The notes under the pieces: generated by a model
What the model was told of the DNA's origin: nothing
The model's database searches: none
Seen by the model: only the letters and a program-made list of their open reading frames with translations
Assembly: GCA_965206365.1 (NCBI GenBank)
Contig: CBDBJL010000019.1
Location: 1 to 64,000, forward strand
DNA: 64,000 nt
Source: CBDBJL01 sp965206365
GTDB taxonomy: Bacteria > Pseudomonadota > Alphaproteobacteria > JABAAW01 > JAHZMA01
Reading direction: 5' to 3'
Part shown: piece after piece, positions 27,103 to 36,455 of the stretch
Layout: each line of letters starts with the position of its first letter
Position numbering within the stretch: position 1 is the first letter of the stretch
Made by a program: the position numbers and the translations under genes

Positions 27103-27636
27103 ATGACAAAGAGTTTTTCTCCTAAAGCAAGTTATGATTATGAGGATTTAATTGCTTGTGGACAGGGTAACTTATTCTCATCTGCGGATGGTAGATTACC
27201 AAAGCCACCGATGCTGATGTTTGATCGGATTACGGATATTGATAAAGATAGTGGGGCAAATGGTAAGGGCTATATACGTGCGGAATTAGATATTCATCCA
27301 GATTTATGGTTTTTTAAGTGTCATTTTCAAGATGATCCGGTTATGCCCGGTTGTTTGGGCTTAGATGCTATGTGGCAATTGATAGGTTTTTTTATTATAT
27401 GGATTGGGAATAAAGGGCGTGGGCGTGCTTTAGGTGCCGGCAAAGTGCGTTTTACAGATCAGGTATTACAAAATGCAAAACAGGTTGTTTATGAGATAGA
27501 CATGAAGCGCGTTGTAACTCGTAAACTTGTTATGGGTGTTGGTGATGGTCGATTGTTTATTGATGGTGAGTTGGCTTATGAGGCAAATGATTTGCGCGTT
27601 GGTTTATTTTCTCCTGAAGAATTAGCAGATAATTAA
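27103..27636 (+). CDS. fabA: 3-hydroxydecanoyl-ACP dehydratase/isomerase
   Basis: FabA dehydrates 3-hydroxydecanoyl-ACP and isomerises the product to the cis-3 form, the branch point to unsaturated fatty acids. The 177 residues are standard, with the active-site His in FKCHFQDDPVMPGCLGLDA and the paired Asp in the same segment. Other visible parts are LPKPPMLMFDRI and the C-terminal LRVGLF. The stop overlaps the fabB start as TAATG, so the pair is translated together. Confidence 0.96.
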   Translation: MTKSFSPKASYDYEDLIACGQGNLFSSADGRLPKPPMLMFDRITDIDKDSGANGKGYIRAELDIHPDLWFFKCHFQDDPVMPGCLGLDAMWQLIGFFIIWIGNKGRGRALGAGKVRFTDQVLQNAKQVVYEIDMKRVVTRKLVMGVGDGRLFIDGELAYEANDLRVGLFSPEELADN

Positions 27637-28853
27637 TGCGTAGGGTTGCTGTTACCGGAATGGGCATTGTTTCTTCTCTTGGGAATAATTGTCAACAGGT
27701 AAATGAATCGCTTTATAGTGGTAAATCAGGAATCGTCTTTTGTGATGAATATCAAAAAATGGGCATGCGCTCGCATGTTCACGGTTCGCTAAAAATTGAT
27801 GTCGCTGCAAATATTGATCGAAAAATTTTACGTTTTATGGGTGAGGGTGCAGCTTATAATTACATTGCTATGCAGGAAGCTGTTGTCGATTCTGGTTTAA
27901 GCGAGAATCAAATTTCTGATGTTCGAACAGGAATTATTTGTGGTTCAGGAGGCGTGTCTACGATCAATATGTTATTGGCTTGGGATACGATTCGAAAAAG
28001 TAAAGCGTCAAAGCGTATCGGTCCTTATATGGTACCACGAACAATGAGTTCTACGAATTCGGCAACTTTATCGGTGCCTTTTAAAATTCGTGGCGTTAAT
28101 TATTCACTCTCTTCAGCATGTTCTACCAGTGCGCATTGTATTGGCAATGCTATGGAATTGATTATGTTGGATAAACAAGATGTTATTTTTGCGGGTGGCG
28201 GTGAGGAATTACATTGGACTTTAAGCTGTTTGTTTGACGCGATGCCAGCATTGTCGGCGGGTTATAATGCGACACCTGAAAAAGCTTCTCGAGCTTATGA
28301 TGCCAACCGAGATGGTTTTGTGATTTCTGGGGGTGGCGGTGTTTTGGTTATGGAAGAATTGGAACATGCGCGCAGGCGTGGGGCAACAATATACGCAGAA
28401 TTAACGGGTTATGGTGCAACTTCGGATGGTTTTGATATGGTGCAACCTTCTGGTGAAGGGGCGAAGAGATGTATGGAAATGGCGATGAAAACCGCACGGG
28501 GGAAAGTTGATTATATTAATGCCCATGGAACTTCTACGCCAGCGGGTGATATGAAAGAACTTGAAGCAATTAAAAATGTTTTTGGTGCAGATGATATGCC
28601 CTATATTGGGTCAACAAAATCTTTAAGTGGGCATTCATTGGGTGCGGCCGGAGTTCATGAGGCGATTTATTCGCTTTTGATGATGCGTAATGGTTATTTA
28701 GCAGAATCAATTAATATTGATAATTTGGATGAAACTGCAAAAAATTTGCCAATATTGCGTTCGCGCTTAAATGTAGAGGTGGAAACTGTACTTTCTAATT
28801 CATTTGGTTTTGGGGGTACAAATGCTTGTTTGGTCTTTGAAAAATATAATTAA
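27636..28853 (+). CDS. fabB: 3-oxoacyl-ACP synthase I
   Basis: FabB elongates the cis-3-decenoyl-ACP made by FabA, and saturated chains. The 405 residues contain the condensing triad: Cys in LSSACSTSAH at about residue 163, His in NAHGTSTPAGD and His in SLSGHSLGAAG. The glycine-rich end SFGFGGTNACLVF is typical. No fabI follows, unlike some alphaproteobacteria; the next gene, pyrE, belongs to another pathway. Confidence 0.96.
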   Translation: MRRVAVTGMGIVSSLGNNCQQVNESLYSGKSGIVFCDEYQKMGMRSHVHGSLKIDVAANIDRKILRFMGEGAAYNYIAMQEAVVDSGLSENQISDVRTGIICGSGGVSTINMLLAWDTIRKSKASKRIGPYMVPRTMSSTNSATLSVPFKIRGVNYSLSSACSTSAHCIGNAMELIMLDKQDVIFAGGGEELHWTLSCLFDAMPALSAGYNATPEKASRAYDANRDGFVISGGGGVLVMEELEHARRRGATIYAELTGYGATSDGFDMVQPSGEGAKRCMEMAMKTARGKVDYINAHGTSTPAGDMKELEAIKNVFGADDMPYIGSTKSLSGHSLGAAGVHEAIYSLLMMRNGYLAESINIDNLDETAKNLPILRSRLNVEVETVLSNSFGFGGTNACLVFEKYN

Positions 28854-28877
28854 TTATTTCAATGATAATGGAATGTG

Positions 28878-29522
28878 ATGGCTCAGCAACTTGCGCAGGC
28901 AACAGCGCAGATATTAATGGATACAAATTGTATCATTTTTAGCCCGGATCAACCTTTTACATTAACATCAGGCAAAAAAAGTCCTGTTTATGTGGATTGT
29001 CGGCGGTTAATTGCTTTTCCGCAAGCTCGAATGCGGATCATAGAAATGGGCTATGATTTGTTACAAACAGCGATGGCGGAAGAAAAACCGTTTGATTGTA
29101 TTGCCGGAGGTGAAACCGCAGGCATTGCCTATGCGGCATGGATGGCAGATAAATTTGTGTTGCCCATGGCATATATTCGCAAGAAACCTAAAAATTTTGG
29201 AAAAAATGCCCGCATAGAAGGTGATATGTATGAAGGACAGAATGTTTTATTGGTAGAAGATTTATTTACCGATGGTGGTTCTAAAATGTCTTTTTTGGAT
29301 GCAATTGCTGAAATTGGAGCGAAATGCCAACATTGTTTTACGCTATTTCGTTATGGTATTTTTCCGAAGGCAGAGGAAAAATTTCAAGCTTGTGGAGTTA
29401 CATTACATGCTTTGGCATGCTGGGCAGATATTATTGTTGAGGCACGCAGAAGTGAAATTTTACATGAAAATAAAATTTGTGATATCGAATCTTTTTTGGA
29501 AAATCCTGATGAATGGAATTAA
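28878..29522 (+). CDS. pyrE: Orotate phosphoribosyltransferase
   Basis: PyrE joins orotate, the product of PyrD, to PRPP, giving OMP. The 214 residues include FTLTSGKKSPVYVDCR, AGGETAGIAYA, YIRKKPKNFGK and the PRPP-binding loop VLLVEDLFTDGGS. ATG at 28878 is preceded directly by an in-frame GTG at 28875; either could serve. Its last 14 bases overlap trpF. It lies 24 bp after fabB. Confidence 0.95.
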   Translation: MAQQLAQATAQILMDTNCIIFSPDQPFTLTSGKKSPVYVDCRRLIAFPQARMRIIEMGYDLLQTAMAEEKPFDCIAGGETAGIAYAAWMADKFVLPMAYIRKKPKNFGKNARIEGDMYEGQNVLLVEDLFTDGGSKMSFLDAIAEIGAKCQHCFTLFRYGIFPKAEEKFQACGVTLHALACWADIIVEARRSEILHENKICDIESFLENPDEWN

Positions 29523-30174
29523 AGTTAAGATCTGTGGTATTCGTAATGTTGAATCTTTACAAACCGCAATTCATTATGGTGTAGATTATGTTGGCTTTGT
29601 GTTTTACCCGCCGTCACTGCGTTCTATTGGTATTTCGCAAGCGGTAAAATTAAGCGAATTGGCTATGGGTAAAATAAAGCGAGTGGGGTTATTTGTGGAT
29701 GAAAATAGCGAGAAAATTGCAGAAATTATCAAACAAGTTCCTTTGGATATGATTCAGCTTCATGGAAAAGAATCTCCAGAATTTGTCCAAAAAATTAAAG
29801 AAAAATTGAAAGTTCCAGTGATTAAGGCTTATGGCATTGCAGAAATTACCGATATTTTAGATTCTCAAAAATATTGGGATCATGCGGATATTATGTTATT
29901 TGATGCGAAAGCGAAAAAGGGTGAGATGATGGGTGGACTTGGGAGAAGTTTTTTGCATTCATTGTTAAATCATTTTGATAGTTTGCCAAAAAGATGGTGG
30001 TTAGCAGGAGGATTTTCAAGTGATAATGTTATAGGGGCTTTGGCAACATTGCGAAAGAATCATTATCCAGAAGTTGTGGATGTTTCATCAGGTGTTGAAA
30101 TACAAAAAGGTGTTAAGGATCCTACAAAAATGAAAAATTTTATGCAGATATTTGGCTCAGCTACTAATCAATAG
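29509..30174 (+). CDS. trpF: Phosphoribosylanthranilate isomerase
   Basis: TrpF performs the third step of tryptophan synthesis from anthranilate. The 221-residue (beta-alpha)8 barrel has VKICGIRN with the catalytic Cys near the N terminus, VGFVFYPPSLRSI, MIQLHGKES, the LFDAKAKKG region with the catalytic Asp, LAGGFSSDNV and VDVSSGVE. The start is ATG at 29509, inside the end of pyrE; the longer upstream frame only reads pyrE out of phase. No trpA or trpB follows. The 238 bp between trpF and the next gene hold nothing I can support. Confidence 0.94.
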   Translation: MNGIKVKICGIRNVESLQTAIHYGVDYVGFVFYPPSLRSIGISQAVKLSELAMGKIKRVGLFVDENSEKIAEIIKQVPLDMIQLHGKESPEFVQKIKEKLKVPVIKAYGIAEITDILDSQKYWDHADIMLFDAKAKKGEMMGGLGRSFLHSLLNHFDSLPKRWWLAGGFSSDNVIGALATLRKNHYPEVVDVSSGVEIQKGVKDPTKMKNFMQIFGSATNQ

Positions 30175-30412
30175 CATGATCTATGATCGGTAGTTGGCAC
30201 AGATAGAAGAATATTCTTGCGGGTCTGGGGTTAGAGCAAAAAATGCGATATTTCATAAAAATCTGTGGGTGTATGTGTATGTTTTTACCAAAAATAGTGC
30301 TAAGAAGTTTGGGATTATTACGATTTTTATCGTTTCGTAATAATTCATTTTTAGTTGAAACTGCTGATCTAGAACAAATTGCGACTTGGTCTGATAAGGA
30401 TTGGTTTTGCAA

Positions 30413-31048
30413 TTATTCAATGTCACCAAAATGGTACATATAACCAAAATTAATTTGTGAATAGCGAACCTGTTCTCTTGCACCAATGTCCAAATTGCCT
30501 TGTTGGATGCGAAATGTGCGTGAATGCGCGATAATTGTTATGTAATCTACAAAAAAATGTCGCTTTTCGTTATTAACCTCATTTCCAGTAACAAAATCCA
30601 TACCAAATAAATAGCTTGTTGTATTATAATTTGTGTCTGTTGCGATAATCGCATTCCCAACACTGGGAATAGTAGCGTTTCCAATGCCAACACCTAATTT
30701 TAGACGTTTATTACCGGCATTGGCTTTACCAATTAGCAGTAAATTATTATGGCGAAGGTTAGCTTCTTGATTATTTCGTTTTAGGCTCTCATTATTTGTA
30801 CGATATTCTAGTGAAGCTGTTCCAGCATTAATGCCTACCAAATAGCCTAAACCGCCACTATAGGAATAGGTGCTACCGAAACTATTACCAAAGGTCATGG
30901 ATGCAGGATCATATTGTTGGCGATCTGCTCGTCCTTTGGTAGGCAAAGCATAAGTCATCGCTGCGTAGATGTTTGTGGCAAAAACATCATCCACATTATG
31001 GATTATCATAAATCCGAACAGGGTAAAGATTATCAATTTTGGTTTCAT
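30413..31048 (-). CDS. Predicted outer-membrane beta-barrel protein
   Basis: A 211-residue protein with a Sec signal peptide (MKPK, hydrophobic core, probable cleavage after VFAT near residue 25). The mature part alternates polar and hydrophobic residues, with many Gly, Asn, Tyr and Thr, and ends in strands such as YSQINFGYMYHFG, as in small outer-membrane barrels. I do not recognise a named family. It stands alone; upstream is a 98-bp AT-rich gap to xerC and downstream the empty gap to trpF. Porin-like, surface antigen and adhesin roles are all possible. Confidence 0.55.
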   Translation of the reverse strand: MKPKLIIFTLFGFMIIHNVDDVFATNIYAAMTYALPTKGRADRQQYDPASMTFGNSFGSTYSYSGGLGYLVGINAGTASLEYRTNNESLKRNNQEANLRHNNLLLIGKANAGNKRLKLGVGIGNATIPSVGNAIIATDTNYNTTSYLFGMDFVTGNEVNNEKRHFFVDYITIIAHSRTFRIQQGNLDIGAREQVRYSQINFGYMYHFGDIE

Positions 31049-31146
31049 TAGATTTCTTTAAGAAATAAAGATTATTGTTTCCTATTTATTGTATAATTAT
31101 GATAGCAAAAAATATGCCTATTTTACGGGCGGGCTTTTTTTATGAT

Positions 31147-32088
31147 TTAGCCTCGCGGATGCGTATTATGGTATTCATCTAACAAATCATCTGTTTCGAT
31201 TTTCGTATAAATTTGGGTAGAAGCAATCGAACTATGCCCTAATAATTCTTGAACCTCACGTAAATTAGCACCTTTGCCCAAAAGATGAGTGGCGAAAGAA
31301 TGCCGTAGCGCGTGTGGGGTTAAACTATCTGGTAATTTTAATTCACGTCTGATCTCTTTAATACGTAATTGGGCAATTCGTGGCGACATACGTTCACCTT
31401 TGACACCACAAAAAACAGGTGATTCATGATTTCGGTAATAGGGATTGGCATGAATCGCGAGCATCACAGAATCTTTAACGATTGGCAATAAGGGTACCTG
31501 ACGGGTTTTGTTGCCTTTCCCGAGCACATTAAAGCAGTCACTGGCTTGTTGGAATATGCCGGCATTGAGCCCAAGAGCTTCAGAGATTCGAAGCCCTGAA
31601 CCGTAAAGCAACATGAATAAAGCTTGATCGCGTAGATTTTGCCAATTTGTAGTTGTGTTAATATTTGTGGGAACACATTTTTCAATGATATGCTTAACAT
31701 CTAGGGGACTAACAGGGCGAGGAATATTTTTTGCTTTCTTTGGACTTTGCATGACTTCAACTGCTGTGTTTTCAACCCAACCTTCACGGGCAAGCCAGAT
31801 AAAAAAGCCTCGTATTGATGATAAGCTACGCGCCAGCGATGAGGGGTTCATGCCAGTTTTTCTTTTATAGGCAAGAAAAGAACGAAAATCTTTAATTGTT
31901 ATTTTATTTAAATCATCCAAACAAATTCTTTTGCCATAATGCTGCATAAAAAATTGTAAAAATTGTTGTAAATCACTTTTATAAGCATTTAGAGTATTTT
32001 TTGCCAAATTTTTCTGTTGTAACATTACGAGATAATCATGAAAGATTTTTGCTAAACTTGTGTCAATATAGGCAGGGGGAACATTCAT
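31147..32088 (-). CDS. xerC: Tyrosine recombinase XerC
   Basis: XerC with XerD resolves chromosome dimers at dif under FtsK control. The 313 residues have an N-terminal SAM-like core-binding domain (about 10-100) and the catalytic domain with Arg in YGSGLRISEAL, Lys in LGKGNKTRQVPL, HALRHSFATHLL, LGHSSIASTQIYT and its nucleophile Tyr. I call it XerC rather than XerD because a DUF484 gene lies just upstream (15 bp gap), the arrangement seen beside xerC in E. coli and alphaproteobacteria. No dif site was recognised here. Confidence 0.88.
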   Translation of the reverse strand: MNVPPAYIDTSLAKIFHDYLVMLQQKNLAKNTLNAYKSDLQQFLQFFMQHYGKRICLDDLNKITIKDFRSFLAYKRKTGMNPSSLARSLSSIRGFFIWLAREGWVENTAVEVMQSPKKAKNIPRPVSPLDVKHIIEKCVPTNINTTTNWQNLRDQALFMLLYGSGLRISEALGLNAGIFQQASDCFNVLGKGNKTRQVPLLPIVKDSVMLAIHANPYYRNHESPVFCGVKGERMSPRIAQLRIKEIRRELKLPDSLTPHALRHSFATHLLGKGANLREVQELLGHSSIASTQIYTKIETDDLLDEYHNTHPRG

Positions 32089-32103
32089 TATGATGATTTT
32101 ATT

Positions 32104-32835
32104 CTATTGATGATCGGTAATTCTTATTTTGATCATGGCTTCAAAACTACGCGTTAAAAATACCATGAGCTGGGTAGATTGCTCGGTATTAAACTTATTG
32201 GGGAAATTGGAGCCGAAAGCTAAAAAACCTTTCACTTTAGGCAGATTAATGGCAATGCGCAGATCGGAGTGAATATTGGCTGTACCGTAAATTTTATGGC
32301 AGGCTTCACATTCAGTTTCATGATCATCTGAAATATGAGCTTTGATTACAATCTCATTTTCGTTGAATTCTTGTAGCCATTTGCTGTCAATAATACGCAA
32401 ATTTTCAAAATACATATCTTGGAGCAAGTCATTTTTGTGAGGGGCTACACATAAAACGACTTTTTCTAGATCTAAAGTTTGTGGCATTTCTTTTGCCAGC
32501 ATGGCAAGAGTGGCTTGCAGAGAATCAGTTGCAAGAATTTGTAAAATAAGATTATGAATTCGATTTTGATGGTTTTCATTGGTTTCATAAATGGAAATGA
32601 TGTTGTAATTTTGCAGATCACGCAAGGCAAGGTTCTTTTGTAATTGGGAAATTAAGGCGGAACGAAAATCAAGGATTTTCATATTGGGGTTCTTTTGCCA
32701 TTGCGGTGGGATCGTTAATTTTTCTAGCAAATCAGGATATTGGAGAAAAAAATCAGGGTTTTTTGTTAAAAAATCGTTGATCTTTTGAGGCGATATCGTT
32801 GCTAAATGAGATTTTTGATGTGGGGTTTTATTCAT
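32104..32835 (-). CDS. DUF484 (GAF-like) family protein
   Basis: A 243-residue cytosolic protein of the DUF484 family. The N-terminal segment INDFLTKNPDFFLQYPDLLEKL is the family hallmark, followed by a predicted coiled coil and a GAF-like domain. GAF-like domains bind small ligands or mediate dimers; the role of DUF484 is unknown. It sits 9 bp after the transaldolase-like gene and 15 bp before xerC, and the order suggests one transcript. Confidence 0.85.
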   Translation of the reverse strand: MNKTPHQKSHLATISPQKINDFLTKNPDFFLQYPDLLEKLTIPPQWQKNPNMKILDFRSALISQLQKNLALRDLQNYNIISIYETNENHQNRIHNLILQILATDSLQATLAMLAKEMPQTLDLEKVVLCVAPHKNDLLQDMYFENLRIIDSKWLQEFNENEIVIKAHISDDHETECEACHKIYGTANIHSDLRIAINLPKVKGFLAFGSNFPNKFNTEQSTQLMVFLTRSFEAMIKIRITDHQ

Positions 32836-32844
32836 TTTAGAGAT

Positions 32845-33498
32845 CTATAAAATTGATTGTCCGGTTTTTTGCCAATCTTTTAGAAAATTCTGCAAGCCAT
32901 GATCGGTTAAGGGATGGTGGTAAAGCTGTTCTAGGGTTTTGCTAGGCAATGTTGCTACATCAGCACCCATTTTTGCACAATCAACAACATGAATTGGGTG
33001 TCGGATCGAGGCTGCCAAAATTTTTGTTGAAAAATCATAATTTTGATAAATTGTGATAATTTCTTCAATTAAATCCAAACCATTCATTCCGATATCATCC
33101 AAACGACCAATAAAGGGTGAGATGTAGCTTGCGCCGGCTTTCGCTGCCAGTAAGGCTTGCGCGGCCGAAAAACACAAAGTTACATTAACGCAGATGCCTT
33201 GATCGCTTAATTGTTTACATGCTGTTAACCCATCTAGGGTAAGGGGCAGTTTAATGGTAACATTGGGCGCAATGGCGCCTAATTTTGCAGCTTCTGTTAG
33301 CATCGCCTTATAATCAGTTGCTGTTACTTCAGCACTGACGGAACCTTCCACCAAATCGCATATTTCGGCAATTGTTTCTAAAATATTACGTCCTGATTTT
33401 GCAATTAGGGATGGGTTTGTCGTAACGCCATCAATCAATCCGGTTGTATTCCATTTTTTAATTTCATCAATCTCAGCACTGTCTAAAAATATTTCCAT
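32845..33498 (-). CDS. Fructose-6-phosphate aldolase / transaldolase-like protein
   Basis: A 217-residue class I aldolase of the short transaldolase (TalC/FSA/MipB) family. Visible motifs are MEIFLDSAEIDEI, DGVTTNPSLIAKSG, the Schiff-base Lys in VTIKLPLT, NVTLCFSAAQALLAAKAGA and SPFIGRLDD. The short family includes true transaldolases and fructose-6-phosphate aldolases, and sequence alone does not separate them. With transketolase at 49 kb it would complete the non-oxidative pentose phosphate reactions. First gene of the unit with DUF484 and xerC. Confidence 0.9.
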   Translation of the reverse strand: MEIFLDSAEIDEIKKWNTTGLIDGVTTNPSLIAKSGRNILETIAEICDLVEGSVSAEVTATDYKAMLTEAAKLGAIAPNVTIKLPLTLDGLTACKQLSDQGICVNVTLCFSAAQALLAAKAGASYISPFIGRLDDIGMNGLDLIEEIITIYQNYDFSTKILAASIRHPIHVVDCAKMGADVATLPSKTLEQLYHHPLTDHGLQNFLKDWQKTGQSIL

Positions 33499-33653
33499 TA
33501 TGTGAGCTTCCTTTTAATCACTAATCATTTCTACATCACTATAGCAAAGAAAAGATTTATCAGAAACAAAAACCTTGTTTTTCAGTTATTTTTAAACTTT
33601 TACCTATCGTTTATCACTTGCACCTTTTTCGGGGATAGATTAAATCTTGGATT

Positions 33654-35867
33654 ATGAAATTTACGGTAGAAATTTTGGTGAGTCAGCCATTTAATAATAC
33701 ATTTCATTATCTTTGTGATGATTTTTATCACAATAGCGAGCTTCGCGTGCAGTTAAGGTTGGGACAATTATGTCTAGTTCCTTTTGGGCAGAAAAAAATA
33801 TTGGGTTGTATTGTTGCCGAGCCGAAAAAAATAGTAACGCCTCCGAAATTTCAATTAAAGTCGATTGAAATTCTTTTGCCATTTGCACCACTTTCTACTC
33901 AGAATCTGCAATTTATTAAGAAATTTGCAGATTACAATATGATTGCTTGGGGAAGCGTTTTGAAAATGATGGTATCGAGCGCGATTCTACCTAAGGGCAA
34001 AATCAGAAAGTTAAAACAGGAAAAATATTATCAACTACAAATGAAGGCAGAAGAAATAGAGATGCTTCCATTAAAGATGAGTTCATTACGGATGCGAGCA
34101 TTTACAAAAGCAGAAAATTTACCACCATTACCATTGGCAAAATTGGCAGAAGCATCTGGGGTGAGTATGGCAGTAATTAAAAAAATGGCTATGGCGGGAA
34201 TTTTTAGGGTTATTCATAAAGAAAAAAATTCAAATCTGCCAGAATTACCAGAAATTCATTATAATCCGGTAAAATTTAATGATTCACAGAGCCTTGTTTG
34301 GCAAGATCTAGAGAATCATCTAAAAAATACAGAAATTACCTTGTTGGATGGTGAAACAGGTTCGGGCAAAACCGCACTTTATTTACAAGCTGTGGCAGAA
34401 ATTTTACAACAAGGAAAACAAACTTTAATTTTGTTACCAGAAATTACGTTAACGCGACAATTTGTTATCCATTTTCAGGCAAGGTTTCGACATTTGCCAT
34501 TATTATGGCATTCATCGCAAAGTGATTCGATGCGTTTTGAAATTTGGCGTGCGGCTCTTTCAGGCAAACCCTACAGTTTTATTGGGGCACGTTCTAGCTT
34601 GTTATTACCTTTTAAAAATTTAGGTTTAATTGTGATTGATGAAGAGCATGATAGCTCTTATAAGCAAAGTGAGGGTAATATTTATCATGCACGTGATATG
34701 GCGATATTGCAGGCAAAAATAAATAAAATTCCAGCCATTTTAGCCTCAGCAACACCTTCACTGGAAAGCCAAGTGAATGTAGAAAAAAATCGCTATCAAT
34801 ATGTTCGTTTGCATCATCGATATGGCGGGGTTTCTTTGCCGGAAGTGAGGTTGATTGATTTGCGCAAAGATCTACCGCCACGGGGTAAGTTTCTCTCACA
34901 GCCCTTATGTGAAGCTCTTGACAAGAATTTACTGGAAAAAAAACAATCGATTCTTTTTTTAAATCGTCGCGGATTTGCGCCTTTGCTATTATGTCGGGCG
35001 TGTGGATATCGTTTTATATGTCGCTATTGCGATGCTTGGTTAGTTGCACATCAAAAATTTCCTAGATTACAATGTCATTATTGTGGAGAAAAAGAAATCT
35101 TACCCAAGCAATGCCCGCAATGTACACAGGATGATTTATTGCCGTACGGTCCGGGGATTGAGAGAATTGAGACGGAAATCGAAGAATTATTTCCACATGC
35201 GAAAGTAGCTTTAATGTCGTCAGATACTATGGTGGATGCTACTGTTACGGTAAAACTTATTTCCCAAATGCAAAATTTTGAAATTGATATTTTAATTGGT
35301 ACGCAAATTCTAACGAAAGGTTATCATTTTCCGAACCTGACTTTTGTTGGGGTTGTAGATGCGGATTTATCATTGGCGGGTGGTGATTTGCGTGCGGGTG
35401 AGCGTACTTATCAATTGCTACATCAGGTGATGGGGCGTGCTGGGCGTGAGATCGCCGGGCATGTGATGTTGCAAACAACTCATCCTGAACATATTTTATT
35501 TCAAGCCCTGAAAAACCACGATCGAGAGGGATTTTATCAGGCGGAAAAGCAGATCAGAATGTATGGTAACTGGCCACCTTATGGTAGAATGGCCATTTTG
35601 TTATTACAGGCCCAGAATCAGGAGCGATTGCATGATTATGCAAGGATATTGAAAAAAAACATTCCAAATGATGTTGAAAATATTTTTGGAATCAAAATAT
35701 TGGGTCCGGCAACGCCACCTTTGGCGAGGTTAAAGAATAAATGGCAGATACGCTTTTTAATTCGTACACCTCGAAATTTCAAATTGCAGAAATTTATTCA
35801 AGATTGGACGGAAAAAACAAAAATACCCTCAGGGATAGGCTTGAAAATAGACATTGATCCTTTGTAA
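33654..35867 (+). CDS. priA: Primosomal protein N' (replication restart helicase)
   Basis: PriA recognises stalled forks and D-loops and reloads the replicative helicase. The 737 residues have an N-terminal DNA-binding region, helicase motif I GETGSGKT at about residue 235, motif II VIDEEHDSSYKQ and motif III ASATPSLES. A zinc-binding insertion has paired cysteines from CRACGYRFICRYC to CPQC, and motifs V/VI are LIGTQILTKGYHFPN and QVMGRAGR. It is divergent from the transaldolase-like gene with a 155-bp gap. Confidence 0.96.
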   Translation: MKFTVEILVSQPFNNTFHYLCDDFYHNSELRVQLRLGQLCLVPFGQKKILGCIVAEPKKIVTPPKFQLKSIEILLPFAPLSTQNLQFIKKFADYNMIAWGSVLKMMVSSAILPKGKIRKLKQEKYYQLQMKAEEIEMLPLKMSSLRMRAFTKAENLPPLPLAKLAEASGVSMAVIKKMAMAGIFRVIHKEKNSNLPELPEIHYNPVKFNDSQSLVWQDLENHLKNTEITLLDGETGSGKTALYLQAVAEILQQGKQTLILLPEITLTRQFVIHFQARFRHLPLLWHSSQSDSMRFEIWRAALSGKPYSFIGARSSLLLPFKNLGLIVIDEEHDSSYKQSEGNIYHARDMAILQAKINKIPAILASATPSLESQVNVEKNRYQYVRLHHRYGGVSLPEVRLIDLRKDLPPRGKFLSQPLCEALDKNLLEKKQSILFLNRRGFAPLLLCRACGYRFICRYCDAWLVAHQKFPRLQCHYCGEKEILPKQCPQCTQDDLLPYGPGIERIETEIEELFPHAKVALMSSDTMVDATVTVKLISQMQNFEIDILIGTQILTKGYHFPNLTFVGVVDADLSLAGGDLRAGERTYQLLHQVMGRAGREIAGHVMLQTTHPEHILFQALKNHDREGFYQAEKQIRMYGNWPPYGRMAILLLQAQNQERLHDYARILKKNIPNDVENIFGIKILGPATPPLARLKNKWQIRFLIRTPRNFKLQKFIQDWTEKTKIPSGIGLKIDIDPL

Positions 35868-35887
35868 TTTTAGGTTATGGTGCCAAA

Positions 35888-35963
35888 TGGTGGGCGATGA
35901 CAGGCTCGAACTGCCGACATTCTCGGTGTAAACGAGATGCTCTACCAACTGAGCTAATCGCCC
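35888..35963 (-). tRNA. tRNA-Val (anticodon UAC)
   Basis: On the minus strand: acceptor GGGCGAT/ATCGCCC, D arm GCTC/GAGC, anticodon stem TCTCG/CGAGA with loop TTTACAC carrying TAC, T loop TTCGAGC and encoded CCA. It lies 9 bases after hupB on the same strand, a neighbourhood conserved in many alphaproteobacteria, and is probably processed from the hupB transcript. Confidence 0.96.
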
Positions 35964-35972
35964 TTTCAAAAC

Positions 35973-36245
35973 TTAATTTAAGGCTTCTTTAAGGCTTTTA
36001 CCAGCACGAAATTTAGGTTGAATAGAAGCAGGAATTTGCAATTTCTCACCGGTACGAGGATTACGACCTTCACGCGCTTTTTGGGCTACTGCAGTAAAGG
36101 TACCAAAACCAACGATACGAACGTCATCTTCTTGCTTAAGTGATTGCGTAATTGCTTCAAATAAGGCATTTACGGCTGATTCAGAATCTGTTTTGCTCAA
36201 TTTAGAAATTGATGCTACCGCATCAATTAATTCACCTTTATTCAT
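35973..36245 (-). CDS. hupB: DNA-binding protein HU-beta
   Basis: HU is a small nucleoid protein that bends DNA as a dimer. The 90 residues are standard: MNKGELIDAVA, VRIVGFGTF, the DNA-binding arm with REGRNPRTGE around residue 60, and FRAGKSLKEALN at the end. ATG at 36245 is preceded by AGGAG; the frame runs to a further ATG at 36302, but that extension is not part of HU. It follows lon in the same direction with a 210-bp gap and precedes tRNA-Val. Confidence 0.97.
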   Translation of the reverse strand: MNKGELIDAVASISKLSKTDSESAVNALFEAITQSLKQEDDVRIVGFGTFTAVAQKAREGRNPRTGEKLQIPASIQPKFRAGKSLKEALN

Positions 36246-36455
36246 TTTATTAACTCCTAATTTTAGTACAAATATATTTTCACCATACAAAGTACTACGC
36301 ATACATTATTGACAAATAGAAACTCTGTATAGGCAAACAACATACTATTGTTTAGGGAATAAGTGGGTCTATAGTCAACGTAAAAAATCAATAATATACA
36401 AAAAATATAAAAATTAACTTTGTTTTAAGATTATCATTGAAATATTTATCAAATA

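Noticed and set aside
30164..30443. Several short open frames on both strands between trpF and the outer-membrane protein gene
   Set aside because: They overlap each other, lack ribosome sites and show no protein-like pattern; I treat the gap as empty.
31095..31146. Possible terminator after xerC (GC-rich GCCCGCCCG next to a T/A run)
   Set aside because: The GC-rich stretch has no complementary arm, so no hairpin can form.
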